A DNA stretch of 64,000 bases from Streptomyces anulatus (lineage in GTDB: Bacteria; Actinomycetota; Actinomycetes; Streptomycetales; Streptomycetaceae). This document shows, one piece after another, positions 1 through 10,242 of the stretch; position 1 is the stretch's first letter; every line of letters starts with the position of its first letter. The notes beneath the pieces were generated by a model. It was not told the origin of the DNA. It did not search any database and saw nothing but the letters and a program-made list of their open reading frames with translations. The DNA is taken from assembly GCF_014650675.1 (NCBI RefSeq), contig NZ_BMVK01000010.1, forward strand, positions 186,001 through 250,000, written 5' to 3'. The position numbers and the translations under genes were made by a program.

Positions 1-3000
1 CGGTCGCCGCTGCGGTACCAACGGCGTCCGTGCCGGAGCGTGAACGCGGCCTCGGTGAGGGCCGGTTCGCCGAGGTAGCCCGGAGTCAGGCCGACTCCGG
101 AGATGAGGAGCTCGCCGGCCTCGCCGGGCCGCCTGGGCTCCCCGTCGGGGCCGACGACCTCCACCTCCGTGCCCGAAACGGGGCGGCCGATGGGAATCCG
201 CCGCACCTCGTCGCCGGGCCGGACCCGGATGATGTGGCAGCTCGTGTTGATGGTGGCCTCGGTCGGGCCGTACAGGTTGGCGATGTGCTGGCCGTCGCCG
301 AAGAGGTCGAACCAGCGGCGTACATGGGCGGGTGACAGGGCCTCGCCGCCGACATGGATCCACCGGAGCGCGGACAGGTCCGGCGGTGGTGCGCCGTGCC
401 GCACGCGTTGCTCGGAAGCGCTGAGGAGTTGTTCCCAGAGCGTGGGAACGGAGCTCCAGACGGTGATGCGGCCGCGTTCGACCTGGGACAGCAGCCGGTC
501 GGGATCGCGCAGCAGGTCCCAGGCCACGGTGACCACGGTGGCGCCGACGAGCAGGGGGGCGAGGAGCTGGCGGACGGAGGCGTCGAAGCAGGGCGACGCG
601 GTCTGGGCGAGCCGGTCGTGCTCGTCGTATCCGAAGGTGTCGATCGCCCAGTCGAGGTAGTTCTCCATCGACCGGTGGGTGATGGGGACGGCCTTGGGCC
701 GGCCGGTGGATCCGGAAGTGAAGATCACATAGGCGACGTCGTCGGCGTCGACCGGGCCGTCGGGTGCGGGGATCGCGTCCGGGGACCGGACGGAACCGGC
801 GGCGACACGGTCCGGGCCCGCGGCGGGCCCCGGAATCGCACTCCGGGAGGGCGGCGCCGAACCGTCGACGGAGACCAGGGCGACGTCGCCGAGCGCTTCT
901 CCCACCGCCCGGGTGGCGGCGTGGCAGAGCACCGTACGGGCTCCCGAGCGCGTGAGCTGGTCCGTCAGCCGCGCGGTCGGGTGGCCGGCGTCCAGCGGAA
1001 CCCAGCCCGCCCCGGCGCGCAGGGCCGCGACGACCGAGACGACGGTGTCGGCGCCGGGTTCGGTGAGAAGCCCGACGAGGCTTCCCGGGGTGATGCCGCG
1101 GGCCAGGAGAGAGGTCGCGAGGGCGTGGGAGGCACGGTCGAGTTCGGCGTACGTCAGGGTGGCGGCGCCGGTGTCGACGGCGACCGCGTCCGGGGCGGCC
1201 CGGAACCGCTCGACCAGTCGACGCACGATCGTGGCGGACCGGGATGGGGATCCGGATGGGGATCGGGATGTGGATCCCTGGAACCCCGCGCAGGTCGACC
1301 CGGTGTCCTGGCTCGGCCTGGACTCCGTGACCACCGGTGCGGCGGCACCGGGCCCACTCCGGACGACGGTCCCGGCAGCGGAACGCTGCCGATCCGGCCC
1401 GCCGGGCCGGGTCCGGGCCCCGGGAACATCCGGGACGCCGGACCGAGCCTCGACGAGCGCGGCCAACTCGTCGTGGAAGTCCCGGTCCAGGCGGGCCACC
1501 GTCGCCGGTTCGAAGAGCCGGGCGGGGAAGTTCCACGAGAAGCGCAGCACCGCCTCGTCCTGCCAGCACAGCAGGCTCAGGCGGGTCGCGGCGGTGGCGG
1601 TGCCGGCAGCGGTCGGCCGCACGCTCACCGGACAACGCCCGTCGAGAGCGGCGGGGAAGCGCGAGAAACTGAAGCCTGCCGGGCTCACCGTCCGGGGACC
1701 TGCCCCGGCCGGGTCCGCCGGCAGCAGCCGTGCCAGGTCCAGGCCGGTGAGGCTCGCGTGCTGCTCGCTTTCCAACCAGATCGCCGCCAGCCGCTCGGCC
1801 AGGGCCCCCAGCGACTCGTCCGGGTCCGTCCCGCACAGCAGGGGAAGGGTGTCGGCGAGCGGCCCCACGAGCCGGTCCAGGCCCGTCAGGCGGTCGTCCC
1901 GCCGGGCGCGGGCGACGTTCACCGCGATCTCCCGCTGTCCGCTCCACCGGGCCAGACAGCGCACGTGCACGGCGAGCAGCAGCTGGAACAGGCTCACCCC
2001 GTGAGCGGCGGCCAGCTGCTCCAACGCGGCGGTCAGCACCGGGTCGAGGGCGCTCTGGTGTGTGGCCATCGGCGCCGCGGGCAGGGCGGACGGATCACCG
2101 TCGTACGGCAGCCGCAGGGGCGCGCCCCGGGAGTCCAGCCGCCCCGCCCAGTACAGCCGGTCGGCGGCGAGGGCCCTCACACCGTCGGCCGAGGACCGCT
2201 CGGCGGCGGCGGCGGTCGCGTACCGCGCGAAGTCGGTGCCGAGCGCGGGCAGCGTCGGTGTGCGCCCGTCGACGAGGGCGGTGTAGAGCGACCAGAGCTC
2301 TCCGGCGAGGACGTTGAGGCTGTATCCGTCACCGGCCGCATGGTGGATCACCAGCACCAGATGGGACAGCTCCGGGCTCTCCCGGGCGAGGACCGCGCGC
2401 ACGGGAGGCTCGGCGGAGAGGTCGAACGGCCGGTTGCACAGGGCCGTTTCGAGCTCCTCCACGCGGCCGGCCAGCTCACGGACCTCGTACCAGGCGGACA
2501 GCGCGGCGGGCGGCGCGACGTACTGCGTCGGCACCGCCGAGCCGATCGCGTCGCCGGTGTTTCCGGTGCTCCCGGTGTCCCGGGTGCTCCCGGTGCTCTC
2601 GATGCGGATCCGGAGCATGGTGTGCCGGTCGGCGAGCGCGGCGAGCGCCCGGCCCAGGAGCCGGGTGTCCAGGGGGCCCCGCACCGTCTGGCGGACGTAA
2701 CCGTGAGCCGGGACGTCCGGGTGGAGCCGACTGCTGGTGTGCAGGGCCAGTTGGACAGGGGTGAGGGGAAATCCGGTCCCCTCCGGTACGGGAGGCGGGG
2801 CGGGCGAGAGGGTGCGGGAGGAGGCGGTCGGAGGTGCGGGGGAGGGCGTGGTGTCGAGGTGCGCGGCCAGTTCGGCGACCGTCCGGTACTCGAAGAAGAG
2901 CGTGGCGGGAAGAGGCCTGCCCAGCTCCCGTTCGAGCTGCCTGACGAGGTCGACGGCGGCGAGCGAGTCGAGGCCGAGGGCGAGAAACGGTTCGTCGTCG

Positions 3001-6000
3001 GCAATCCCGGCGTCGGGCAGGGACAACGCCGAGGCCAGCAGCCGCCGAAGCAATGCGGCCGTACCGGTGCGCGGCCCGGTCCCCGCGCGCGAACCCCTGC
3101 TCACACTCACACGCGTGCCGGAGTCGGCTGCCCGGTCCGGGGTCGCCGGTTCTGTTCCGGTTTCCGTGCCGGGGCGCGGTCCCCTGCCTTCCGCCCGCGA
3201 GGTCGGGTCCGCCACGACCGAGGACTCAGGGGACGGCGTCAGGTCGGCGATGAGCAGCTGCGCCGCGTCGACGCCGCACGCCGTACGGAGCGCAGCCAGC
3301 GCGGGAGCGAGGGCCACGGGCCGGCCCCCGGCGCTCCGTACGGTGGTGGAGCCCCCTCCCGCCCCGGTTCCGAGGGCCGCAGCCATGCCCGTCCCGGCGA
3401 GGGCTGCGAGGTTCACCGACTGCCACGGCCTGCCCGCGTGCCGCTCCGACGCGGCGAAGGCGTCGAGGAAGGCGTTCGCGCCGGCGTAGTCGCCCAGCGC
3501 GCCGGCCAGGCCGGGCAGCACGGCGCTGACGGAGGAGAACGCGACACGGACCGCCGGGTCGAGCCCGTGCCGGCGCAGGGCCAGCGAGAGCAGCAGACTG
3601 CCCCGGGTCTTGGCTGCCAGGGCGTCCGCCGTCTCCTCCGCGCGCCTGTTGCGCAGAGTGCCGGGTCGCACGGCTCCCGCGGCGTGGAAGAGACCGTCGA
3701 GGCGGGGCAGCCCGGCGATGAGCGCGTCGACGTCCCCCTCCACCGAGACGTCGGCCACGCGGTAGTGGACGGTGGCGCCCAGCGAGCGGAGTTCCTCGGC
3801 CAGCCCCACCGGAGGACGGGGGGAGCGCCCGGCGAGCACGAGGGTGGGGCGGCCCGGTCCGGCGAGGTCCCTGGCGAGCGCGGCGCCGATTCCGCCACCG
3901 CCCCCGGTGATGAGGAAGGTGCCGTCGGGCGGCAGCGGTGACCGCGTCGCCCCGGCCGGTGCTGTGGAGCCGCCCGTCAGCGGTGCGAAGCGGCGGATGA
4001 GCCTGCGCCCCGCGCGCCAGGCGACCTGGGCGGACCCGCCCGGGGTGCTGCCGCCCGGCGTCGGTCCGGCGAGTGCGGCCAGTTCGGCCAGCACGGCGGT
4101 CAGACGCTGGGACGGGGTGTCCAGCGAGCAGAGGTCGAGGGCGGTGGCCGAGGCGCCAGGAGTCTCCTGCGGCAGCGCCAGCAGCATGCCGCCGAGGACG
4201 GCGTGGGCAGGCCGCGGCCTTTCCCGTACGGTCCCCGTGGCGTGGACGTCCTCGGTCAGCACCAGCAGCCGGTCCGCGCCTGCCTCGTCGAACCGTGCGA
4301 GGGCTTCACCGAAGGCGGCCAGCGCGGCGTCCTGGGCCCGGCCGAGCGCGTCGGCGGTGTCCTGACCGGGAGCGGGACCCGCCACCAGGACCACGGCGTC
4401 CGGCGGCCCGTCACCCGTTACGTGCATCCGGACGCCCTCGGCGGAGAGCTGCGAGGCGAGCCGGTCGACGTACGCGGAGTCGGGCCCTGTCAGCAGCACC
4501 GACCGCCCGGCCGGCCCTGTCTTCCCGGGCAGCGCGGTCTCCTCCCACCGGACCCGGTGCAGCAGCGGGCTCGCGGGGGGACCGGCCCAGTAGCGGCGGC
4601 GCTGGAAGGGGTAGGTGGGCAGAGGAATCCCTCGGTGCGCCGCGTCGAGCGCCGTACGGTCGAGCGGCACGCCCAGCGACCACAGGCGGCCGATGGTTCC
4701 CAGCAGGGCCCTGCGCCCGCCGTGCCCGTCATCGGGGAGCCGTTCCGCATCTGTGCGGCCGTCGGAACGTCCCGGCAGGGCACACAACACGGTTGTCGCG
4801 CCACCGGATCCGCTGGGGTCGCCCGTCGCTCCGGATGTTCCGGCCCCGTCGGCGAGTGCCACCGGCGCGCCGGTCGCGTACGCCTGCGTCGTCGCGCGGA
4901 CCGCGCCCGACAGGGTCGCACCGTGGCCGACCTCCACGAACGTGTCGTACCCCTCCCGGGCCAGGCGTTCCACGGCCGCCCCGAACAGCACCGGGCGCTC
5001 GGCGTGTTCACGCAGGTACTCCGGGCCGAGGACCGGCTGCCACTCGGCGGTGACGGTGCTCATGAGGGGGATAGACGGGTCCTGCGGGGCCAGCGCACGG
5101 GCCGCGTCGGCGAGCCGGTCGGCGACCGGCCGCATCAGCGGTGAGTGGAAGGCCCGGGAGACCCGCAGCCGACGCGTGGGGATGCCCAGGGCTTCGAGGC
5201 CGACGGCGGCGCGCTCCACGGCACGGACGCCCCCGGAGAGGACCTGGAGCCCGGGACCGTTGAACGCGGCCACGGCGAGCGCCCCTTCGGACCCCGCCAC
5301 CGCCGCCGCGACGGCCTCCTCACCCCCGCGGACGGCGATCATGGCACCGGGTTCGGTGAACGCGCCCATGAGACGGCCGCGTTCGGCCGCGAACCGCACC
5401 GCCTCCCGAAGGGTCAGGACCCCGCCGACACAGGCGGCGGTGATCTCCCCGACGCTGTGCCCGGCGACCGCGTCGGGCTCCACACCCCAGGTACGCAACT
5501 GGCGGGCGAGCGCCACCCCGGAGGCGACGAGGAGCGGCTGCGCCACCTCCGTCGCGGCCTGCGCGGCCGGGTCAGCCTCCGGATCCAGCGCCCAGTCCAG
5601 CAGGGGCCGCCCGCACACCGGGCCGAGGAGCGCGGACGCCTCGTCGAACGTGTCCCGGAACACCTGCGCCGTCCGGTACAGCGCCCCGTCCTGGCCGGGG
5701 AACTGCGAACCCTGCCCCGGGAACAGGAAGGCCACGCGCGGCCGGGACCGGACGAAGCTGCCGACCTGCCCGCCCGCTTCATCCGCCCCGGCGGCGGCGA
5801 TGGCGGCGAGCTGCTCCCGTAGATCACCGGCGGCGACGACGGCGAGCCGGTGGGGTCCCTCGTCCCGGGACGTGCTCGCCGTCCGGCAGACGTCGCCTTC
5901 GTGCAGACGCGGACGGCTTTCGAGGTGCGCGGCGAGCTGGGCGGCCGCGTCCCGCAGCGCGCCCGCACCGCGCGCCGCCAGGGTCAGCAAGTGGGGCCCA

Positions 6001-9000
6001 CCGAACGCGACTTCGCGCGCGGCGCCCGGCGCCGGCGATTCCGGAGCGGTCGGGGACGGCGGCGGGGCCTGTTCGAGAACGGCATGGGCGTTGGTGCCGC
6101 CGAATCCGAACGCGTTGATCCCCGCGACGAGAGGCCCGGTGGACGTCCAGTCCCGGGCCTCGGCCACCACGGTGAAACCGGCGGGGGCGAGGCCCGGCGA
6201 GGCCGGGGCGTGGTGCAGCGAGGGCGGCAGCCTGCGGTGGCCCAGGGCCAGCACGACCTTCACCAGCGCGGGCAGTGCGGCGGCGTTCAGGAGATGCCCG
6301 ATGTTGGTCTTCACCGATCCGACCAACCGGGGTTCGCCGTCGGGCCGTTCGGGAAAAGCGTGGTTCAGCGAACGCAGCTCGATCGGGTCCCCCACGGCCG
6401 TGCCGGTCCCATGAGCCTCCACATAGGTCACCGAGGCGGGATCGACCCCCGCCGCCTCGTACGCCCGGGTGATGACCTCGCGCTGCCGCAACGGATTGGG
6501 CGCCATGAGGCTCATCGACCGGCCGTCGTTGTTGACGGCCGTGCCCCGGACCACCGCGAGCACCGGATCGTTCGCGAGCCGGGCCGCGTCGAGGCGTGTC
6601 AGGACGACGGCCGCGCCGCCCTCGCCGGGCACGAAGCCGTCGGCGGCGGCGCTGAACGCGCGGCTGCGCCCGGTGGGGGACAGGGCCCCCGCCTGCTCCA
6701 GCAGCCGGTGCGGTGCCGAGGTCAGGTGGAGGTTGACCCCGCCGACGACGGCGAGGTCGCACTCGCCGTCCAGGAGGCTGCGGCGGGCCAGGTGCAGAGC
6801 CACCAGGCCCGACGAGCAGGCGGTGTCCACGGCGAGTGCGGGACCGTCGAGATCGAGGCTCTGGGAGACCCGGGCGGCGACGAGGGCGGGCAGGTTCCCG
6901 GTGAGCGCGGCGGGCAGCGGGGAGCCGTCGGCCGCGGCCCGCTCCAGGATCCCCCGGTAGCCGCTGTCCCCGACCGCGGCGAACACCCCGATCCTGCGAC
7001 CGCGCCGGCGGGGGCCCGCGTATCCGGCACGTTCGAGTGCCTCGTGCGCGAGTTCCAGGAAGAGCCGGGCCTGCGGGTCGAGTGCGCGTGCCTCGTCCTC
7101 GCCGATGCCGAAGTAGCCGGCGTCGAAAGCGGCCGGATCCTCCAGCAGTGCGGCCCACCGCTTCCGGGGAACTGCCGGAACCGCATCGGCCGCCGTCCGA
7201 GCCCCCGGAAGTTCGTGGCCGTCGTCCCATCGTCCGTGCGGTACGGGGGTGACGGCGTCGTGCCCGTCGACGAGCAGGTCCCAGAAGGCCTCGGGGGTGT
7301 CGGCGCCGGGGAACCGGCAGGCCATCCCGATGACGGCCGCAGCGGTGGCGGCACCGACGGGGGCGTTGCCGTCGGGCCCGGTCGGGTCCACCGCGGTCGT
7401 TCCTCCGGTGCGTGGCTCAGCGCTCTCCACGGCTTCCGGGCCGGACGGCCCCGGACCGGGCGCCACGGTCAGAAGGTGACCGGCGAGAGCGGTCACCGTG
7501 CCGTGGTCGCGGATGACCGCCGGCGGCAGCGTCACACCGAAGGCCTCCTCCAGTTCCGCCAGCACCTCCATGGCCTTGAGCGACGTCCCCCCGAGGCTCC
7601 CGAACGGCGCGTCCGCCCCGATCGAATCGGCGGGCCGGGCCAGGACCCGCGCCCACACCTCCCGCACGACCTCGACGGTCGCCGCCCGGGCCCGGGGCGC
7701 CTTCGTGAGAGGTTCCGCCGCAGGCTGTGCGGCTTCCGCCCGACCGGGTACGGCAGCCGGGAGCCCACCGCCGTCACCCGCCGCGACCTCACCGGCCCCC
7801 GGCTCACCGGCCCGCCGCTCGCCCGGAGCGAAGGCACCCTCCTCGAACGCACCCTCCTCGAAACGCTCCCGCAGCCGCCGGCGCTGCAGCTTGCCACTCG
7901 TCGTACGGGGGAACGCCCCCGGAGGCAGGGCCAGCACCCGCACATCGTCATGGAGCAGCGCCTCGCGCACCCGGGCCGCGACGCGTTCGAGCACCTCCGC
8001 CGCACCGCGCGGAGGCCGAGCCCAGGGGACGAACACCACGACGCGCTCCGCACCGGTGACCGGGTCGGTCGAACCGACCACCGCCGGGGCGCCGGGAGGC
8101 AGCCCGGGTGTCGCGGCCGCGACCTCTTCCATGTCCGTGGCGTGGAAGGTGCGGCCGTTGAGGAACAGCACGTCCTTGTGCCGGCCCGTGACGCACAGCC
8201 GGCCGTTCCGCAGGAACCCGAGGTCACCGGTGCGGAGCCAGCCCCCGGCGAACACCTCCGCGCTGACGTCGGGAAGGCGGTGGTAGCCACGGGCCAGTTG
8301 GGGGCCGCTCACCATGATGTGCCCGGTCCGCCGGTCCCCGAGGACGGTGCCCGCGTCGTCGACGATGCGCACGGCGCAGCCGGCCACCGGCAGCCCGACG
8401 TCCATCAACTCGACGGCCGATGCGCCCGGATCGGCGTCCACCGCCACTCCACGGCTCAACGACGCCCGGTCCAGGACCAGGGGCTCGGCCACCTCCCCGG
8501 GCGGCGGGAAGGTCACCGCCAGCGTCGCCTCCGCCAGACCGTAGACCGGCTGGGCCGCCGCGGGATCCAGCCCCGAGGGCCGGGCCTTGTCGGCGAAGGC
8601 ACGCCACACCGCGGGCGCGATCGGCTCCGCCCCGACCAGGATCAGCCGCACGGCCGAGAGGTCCAGCCCGGCCAGCGCCTCGTCGGGAACACGGCGTACG
8701 GTCAGCGCCAGGGCGAAGTTGGCCGCGGACAGCACCGTGGCACGATGCCGGGCCGCCACCTCGAACCACAGAAGGGGCCGCTTGGCGAACGACAGCGGAC
8801 CGATCTTGACCTGCCTGGCCCGGGCGGCCAGCGGAGCGAGATGGGTGCCGATGAGCCCCATGTCGTGGAAGTACGGCATCCAGCTGACCACCACGTCGTC
8901 GGGGCCCAGCGCCGATGCGGCCCGTATCTGCTCCAGATTGGCCAGCACCGCGCCGTGCGTCACCTCCACCCCCTTGGGCGCACCGGTGCTTCCCGAGGAG

Positions 9001-9452
9001 AACTGCACGAACGCGACGTCGTCACGCCCTGCGGCGGAAGGCTCCCGCAGTGCCGGTCCCTCCCGCAGGTCATCGAGGGTCAGGGTGCGCACGGCGCCCG
9101 GGAGTTCACCGGACAGCGACGCGGTCGAGGCGTCCACGACGACGGGCGGCCGCCCCAGGTGCTCCCAGACCGGGAGCACCCGACGGGCGTCCGGCGCCAG
9201 CGGAACCGGAACGAGACCGGCCGCCACCGCACCCCAGAACATCGGCTGGAAGTCCTCGCTGCGGTCGGCGAGCAACGGCACGCGGGTCCCGGGCGCCACC
9301 CCCGCCTCCCGGAAGCCTCCGGCCACCCGCAGGGAATCGTCCAGGAGCTCGCGCAGGCCGACCGTCAGCTCGCTGCCGTCGCCGCGGACATGTACGACGA
9401 CCTGCCCGGGAGCCTCACGGACCGCGTCCAGCAGTACATCCAGCAGTGTCAT
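1..9452 (-). CDS. Hybrid PKS-NRPS megasynthase, lipid-initiated (partial, 3' end beyond window)
   Basis: One open frame starts at the ATG at 9450-9452 and stays open to the left edge (about 3150 residues); the key motifs below were checked to share this frame. Domain order: fatty acyl-AMP ligase (about 1-580; FSSGSTGAPKG at 151-161, WMPYFHDMGLIG at 191-202), ACP (LGGTSL, Ser624), ketosynthase (about 706-1123; DTACSSG near 878, EAHGTGT, KTNIGH), acyltransferase (about 1238-1508; GHSVGE with Ser1333, RAFHS suggesting malonyl-CoA), ketoreductase (ITGGGGGIG near 1850, Tyr1989), ACP (LGLDSL, Ser2163), condensation (HHAAGDG at 2370-2376) and adenylation (TSGSTGRPK near 2916, YGPTEAT) cut at the edge. 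By family knowledge, a fatty acid is activated as acyl-AMP, loaded on the first ACP, extended by one malonyl unit, reduced to beta-hydroxyacyl and condensed with an amino acid. The KR lacks the LDD motif of B-type domains. Product unknown; a lipopeptide start is the inference. Confidence 0.95.
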   Translation of the reverse strand, partial: MTLLDVLLDAVREAPGQVVVHVRGDGSELTVGLRELLDDSLRVAGGFREAGVAPGTRVPLLADRSEDFQPMFWGAVAAGLVPVPLAPDARRVLPVWEHLGRPPVVVDASTASLSGELPGAVRTLTLDDLREGPALREPSAAGRDDVAFVQFSSGSTGAPKGVEVTHGAVLANLEQIRAASALGPDDVVVSWMPYFHDMGLIGTHLAPLAARARQVKIGPLSFAKRPLLWFEVAARHRATVLSAANFALALTVRRVPDEALAGLDLSAVRLILVGAEPIAPAVWRAFADKARPSGLDPAAAQPVYGLAEATLAVTFPPPGEVAEPLVLDRASLSRGVAVDADPGASAVELMDVGLPVAGCAVRIVDDAGTVLGDRRTGHIMVSGPQLARGYHRLPDVSAEVFAGGWLRTGDLGFLRNGRLCVTGRHKDVLFLNGRTFHATDMEEVAAATPGLPPGAPAVVGSTDPVTGAERVVVFVPWARPPRGAAEVLERVAARVREALLHDDVRVLALPPGAFPRTTSGKLQRRRLRERFEEGAFEEGAFAPGERRAGEPGAGEVAAGDGGGLPAAVPGRAEAAQPAAEPLTKAPRARAATVEVVREVWARVLARPADSIGADAPFGSLGGTSLKAMEVLAELEEAFGVTLPPAVIRDHGTVTALAGHLLTVAPGPGPSGPEAVESAEPRTGGTTAVDPTGPDGNAPVGAATAAAVIGMACRFPGADTPEAFWDLLVDGHDAVTPVPHGRWDDGHELPGARTAADAVPAVPRKRWAALLEDPAAFDAGYFGIGEDEARALDPQARLFLELAHEALERAGYAGPRRRGRRIGVFAAVGDSGYRGILERAAADGSPLPAALTGNLPALVAARVSQSLDLDGPALAVDTACSSGLVALHLARRSLLDGECDLAVVGGVNLHLTSAPHRLLEQAGALSPTGRSRAFSAAADGFVPGEGGAAVVLTRLDAARLANDPVLAVVRGTAVNNDGRSMSLMAPNPLRQREVITRAYEAAGVDPASVTYVEAHGTGTAVGDPIELRSLNHAFPERPDGEPRLVGSVKTNIGHLLNAAALPALVKVVLALGHRRLPPSLHHAPASPGLAPAGFTVVAEARDWTSTGPLVAGINAFGFGGTNAHAVLEQAPPPSPTAPESPAPGAAREVAFGGPHLLTLAARGAGALRDAAAQLAAHLESRPRLHEGDVCRTASTSRDEGPHRLAVVAAGDLREQLAAIAAAGADEAGGQVGSFVRSRPRVAFLFPGQGSQFPGQDGALYRTAQVFRDTFDEASALLGPVCGRPLLDWALDPEADPAAQAATEVAQPLLVASGVALARQLRTWGVEPDAVAGHSVGEITAACVGGVLTLREAVRFAAERGRLMGAFTEPGAMIAVRGGEEAVAAAVAGSEGALAVAAFNGPGLQVLSGGVRAVERAAVGLEALGIPTRRLRVSRAFHSPLMRPVADRLADAARALAPQDPSIPLMSTVTAEWQPVLGPEYLREHAERPVLFGAAVERLAREGYDTFVEVGHGATLSGAVRATTQAYATGAPVALADGAGTSGATGDPSGSGGATTVLCALPGRSDGRTDAERLPDDGHGGRRALLGTIGRLWSLGVPLDRTALDAAHRGIPLPTYPFQRRRYWAGPPASPLLHRVRWEETALPGKTGPAGRSVLLTGPDSAYVDRLASQLSAEGVRMHVTGDGPPDAVVLVAGPAPGQDTADALGRAQDAALAAFGEALARFDEAGADRLLVLTEDVHATGTVRERPRPAHAVLGGMLLALPQETPGASATALDLCSLDTPSQRLTAVLAELAALAGPTPGGSTPGGSAQVAWRAGRRLIRRFAPLTGGSTAPAGATRSPLPPDGTFLITGGGGGIGAALARDLAGPGRPTLVLAGRSPRPPVGLAEELRSLGATVHYRVADVSVEGDVDALIAGLPRLDGLFHAAGAVRPGTLRNRRAEETADALAAKTRGSLLLSLALRRHGLDPAVRVAFSSVSAVLPGLAGALGDYAGANAFLDAFAASERHAGRPWQSVNLAALAGTGMAAALGTGAGGGSTTVRSAGGRPVALAPALAALRTACGVDAAQLLIADLTPSPESSVVADPTSRAEGRGPRPGTETGTEPATPDRAADSGTRVSVSRGSRAGTGPRTGTAALLRRLLASALSLPDAGIADDEPFLALGLDSLAAVDLVRQLERELGRPLPATLFFEYRTVAELAAHLDTTPSPAPPTASSRTLSPAPPPVPEGTGFPLTPVQLALHTSSRLHPDVPAHGYVRQTVRGPLDTRLLGRALAALADRHTMLRIRIESTGSTRDTGSTGNTGDAIGSAVPTQYVAPPAALSAWYEVRELAGRVEELETALCNRPFDLSAEPPVRAVLARESPELSHLVLVIHHAAGDGYSLNVLAGELWSLYTALVDGRTPTLPALGTDFARYATAAAAERSSADGVRALAADRLYWAGRLDSRGAPLRLPYDGDPSALPAAPMATHQSALDPVLTAALEQLAAAHGVSLFQLLLAVHVRCLARWSGQREIAVNVARARRDDRLTGLDRLVGPLADTLPLLCGTDPDESLGALAERLAAIWLESEQHASLTGLDLARLLPADPAGAGPRTVSPAGFSFSRFPAALDGRCPVSVRPTAAGTATAATRLSLLCWQDEAVLRFSWNFPARLFEPATVARLDRDFHDELAALVEARSGVPDVPGARTRPGGPDRQRSAAGTVVRSGPGAAAPVVTESRPSQDTGSTCAGFQGSTSRSPSGSPSRSATIVRRLVERFRAAPDAVAVDTGAATLTYAELDRASHALATSLLARGITPGSLVGLLTEPGADTVVSVVAALRAGAGWVPLDAGHPTARLTDQLTRSGARTVLCHAATRAVGEALGDVALVSVDGSAPPSRSAIPGPAAGPDRVAAGSVRSPDAIPAPDGPVDADDVAYVIFTSGSTGRPKAVPITHRSMENYLDWAIDTFGYDEHDRLAQTASPCFDASVRQLLAPLLVGATVVTVAWDLLRDPDRLLSQVERGRITVWSSVPTLWEQLLSASEQRVRHGAPPPDLSALRWIHVGGEALSPAHVRRWFDLFGDGQHIANLYGPTEATINTSCHIIRVRPGDEVRRIPIGRPVSGTEVEVVGPDGEPRRPGEAGELLISGVGLTPGYLGEPALTEAAFTLRHGRRWYRSGD

Positions 9453-9617
9453 GTCGTGTCCCACCGGTCCGTCGGTCCGTTCCTCGGAGAATGATCTTAA
9501 AAACGCGCGGGTCGCGGGCGAATCAGCCGCCGGGAGGAGAACGCGTGCACCCTGGGGGTGAGCCGATGGGATGGGTCCGGCCGAGGGGCGGGCCCGGCAG
9601 CGGCTAGCCTGTCCACC

Positions 9618-10154
9618 GTGAACGTGGGGACCCGGGAGACCCGGCTGATCGTCCTGCGCGGCAACAGCGCGTCGGGGAAGTCGAGCGTGGCGGCCGGTCT
9701 CCGCGACAGATTCGGCCGGGGACTGGCCGTGGTCGGCCAGGACAACCTCCGCCGCACCGTGCTGCGCGAACGCGACCGGCCCGGGGCGGCGAACATCGGT
9801 CTGATCGACCTGACGGCCCGCTACGCCCTGGACGCCGGCTACCACGTGGTGGTCGAGGGCATCCTCTACGCCGACCACTACGGCGACATGCTCGCCCGGC
9901 TGCGCGCCGACCACCGGGGCCCGACCCACGGGTACTACCTGGACGTCCCGTTCGCCGAGACCGTGGCCCGGCACGCCACCAAGCCGATCGCCGACACGGT
10001 CGACGAGAACCGACTGCGGGACTGGTACCGCCCCCGCGATGTGCTGCCCGACGGTGTCGAGACCGTGATCGGTGCCGACAGCGTCCTGGCCGGGACCGTC
10101 GACCGCATCATGCGCGACACCGGCCTGTCCCGGATGCCCCCGGTCGACCGCTGA
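9618..10154 (+). CDS. P-loop kinase, zeta-toxin/chloramphenicol-phosphotransferase-like
   Basis: A 178-residue soluble protein with a Walker A motif close to the N-terminus (GNSASGKSS, about residues 14-22) followed by a small nucleotide-kinase fold. It resembles the AAA/zeta-toxin-like family of small-molecule kinases; the phosphate acceptor cannot be read from sequence. The GTG at 9618 is preferred because the P-loop then lies near the N-terminus; an in-frame GTG at 9558 would add a low-complexity leader. It diverges from the PKS-NRPS gene, and a strong hairpin follows its stop codon. It is probably unrelated to the biosynthetic cluster, but a self-resistance kinase at a cluster edge cannot be excluded. 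Confidence 0.8.
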   Translation: MNVGTRETRLIVLRGNSASGKSSVAAGLRDRFGRGLAVVGQDNLRRTVLRERDRPGAANIGLIDLTARYALDAGYHVVVEGILYADHYGDMLARLRADHRGPTHGYYLDVPFAETVARHATKPIADTVDENRLRDWYRPRDVLPDGVETVIGADSVLAGTVDRIMRDTGLSRMPPVDR

Positions 10155-10182
10155 CCTGCCCGGCACCCCGGCAGACGGCAGA

Positions 10183-10222
10183 GACCTGCCCGGCCGGCCA
10201 CGTGGGCCGGACCGGGCAGGTC
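10183..10222. terminator. Bidirectional intrinsic-type hairpin
   Basis: An 11-bp arm GACCTGCCCGG pairs with CCGGGCAGGTC, continuing into CCGGCC/GGCCGG with one bulged A. It sits between the convergent kinase (9618-10154, +) and ABM gene (10243-10572, -). There is no U-tract, as is usual in Streptomyces. Confidence 0.75.
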
Positions 10223-10242
10223 ACCCATCTCCGCTCGCTCGG

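Noticed and set aside
354..3941. A 1195-residue plus-strand open frame across the left end
   Set aside because: It is the antisense shadow of the PKS-NRPS frame; composition is Gly/Arg/Pro-rich and no domain is recognisable, while the minus strand reads clean KR, ACP, C and A domains.
5850..9494. A 1214-residue plus-strand open frame
   Set aside because: Antisense shadow of the FAAL-ACP-KS-AT region, which carries intact motifs on the minus strand.
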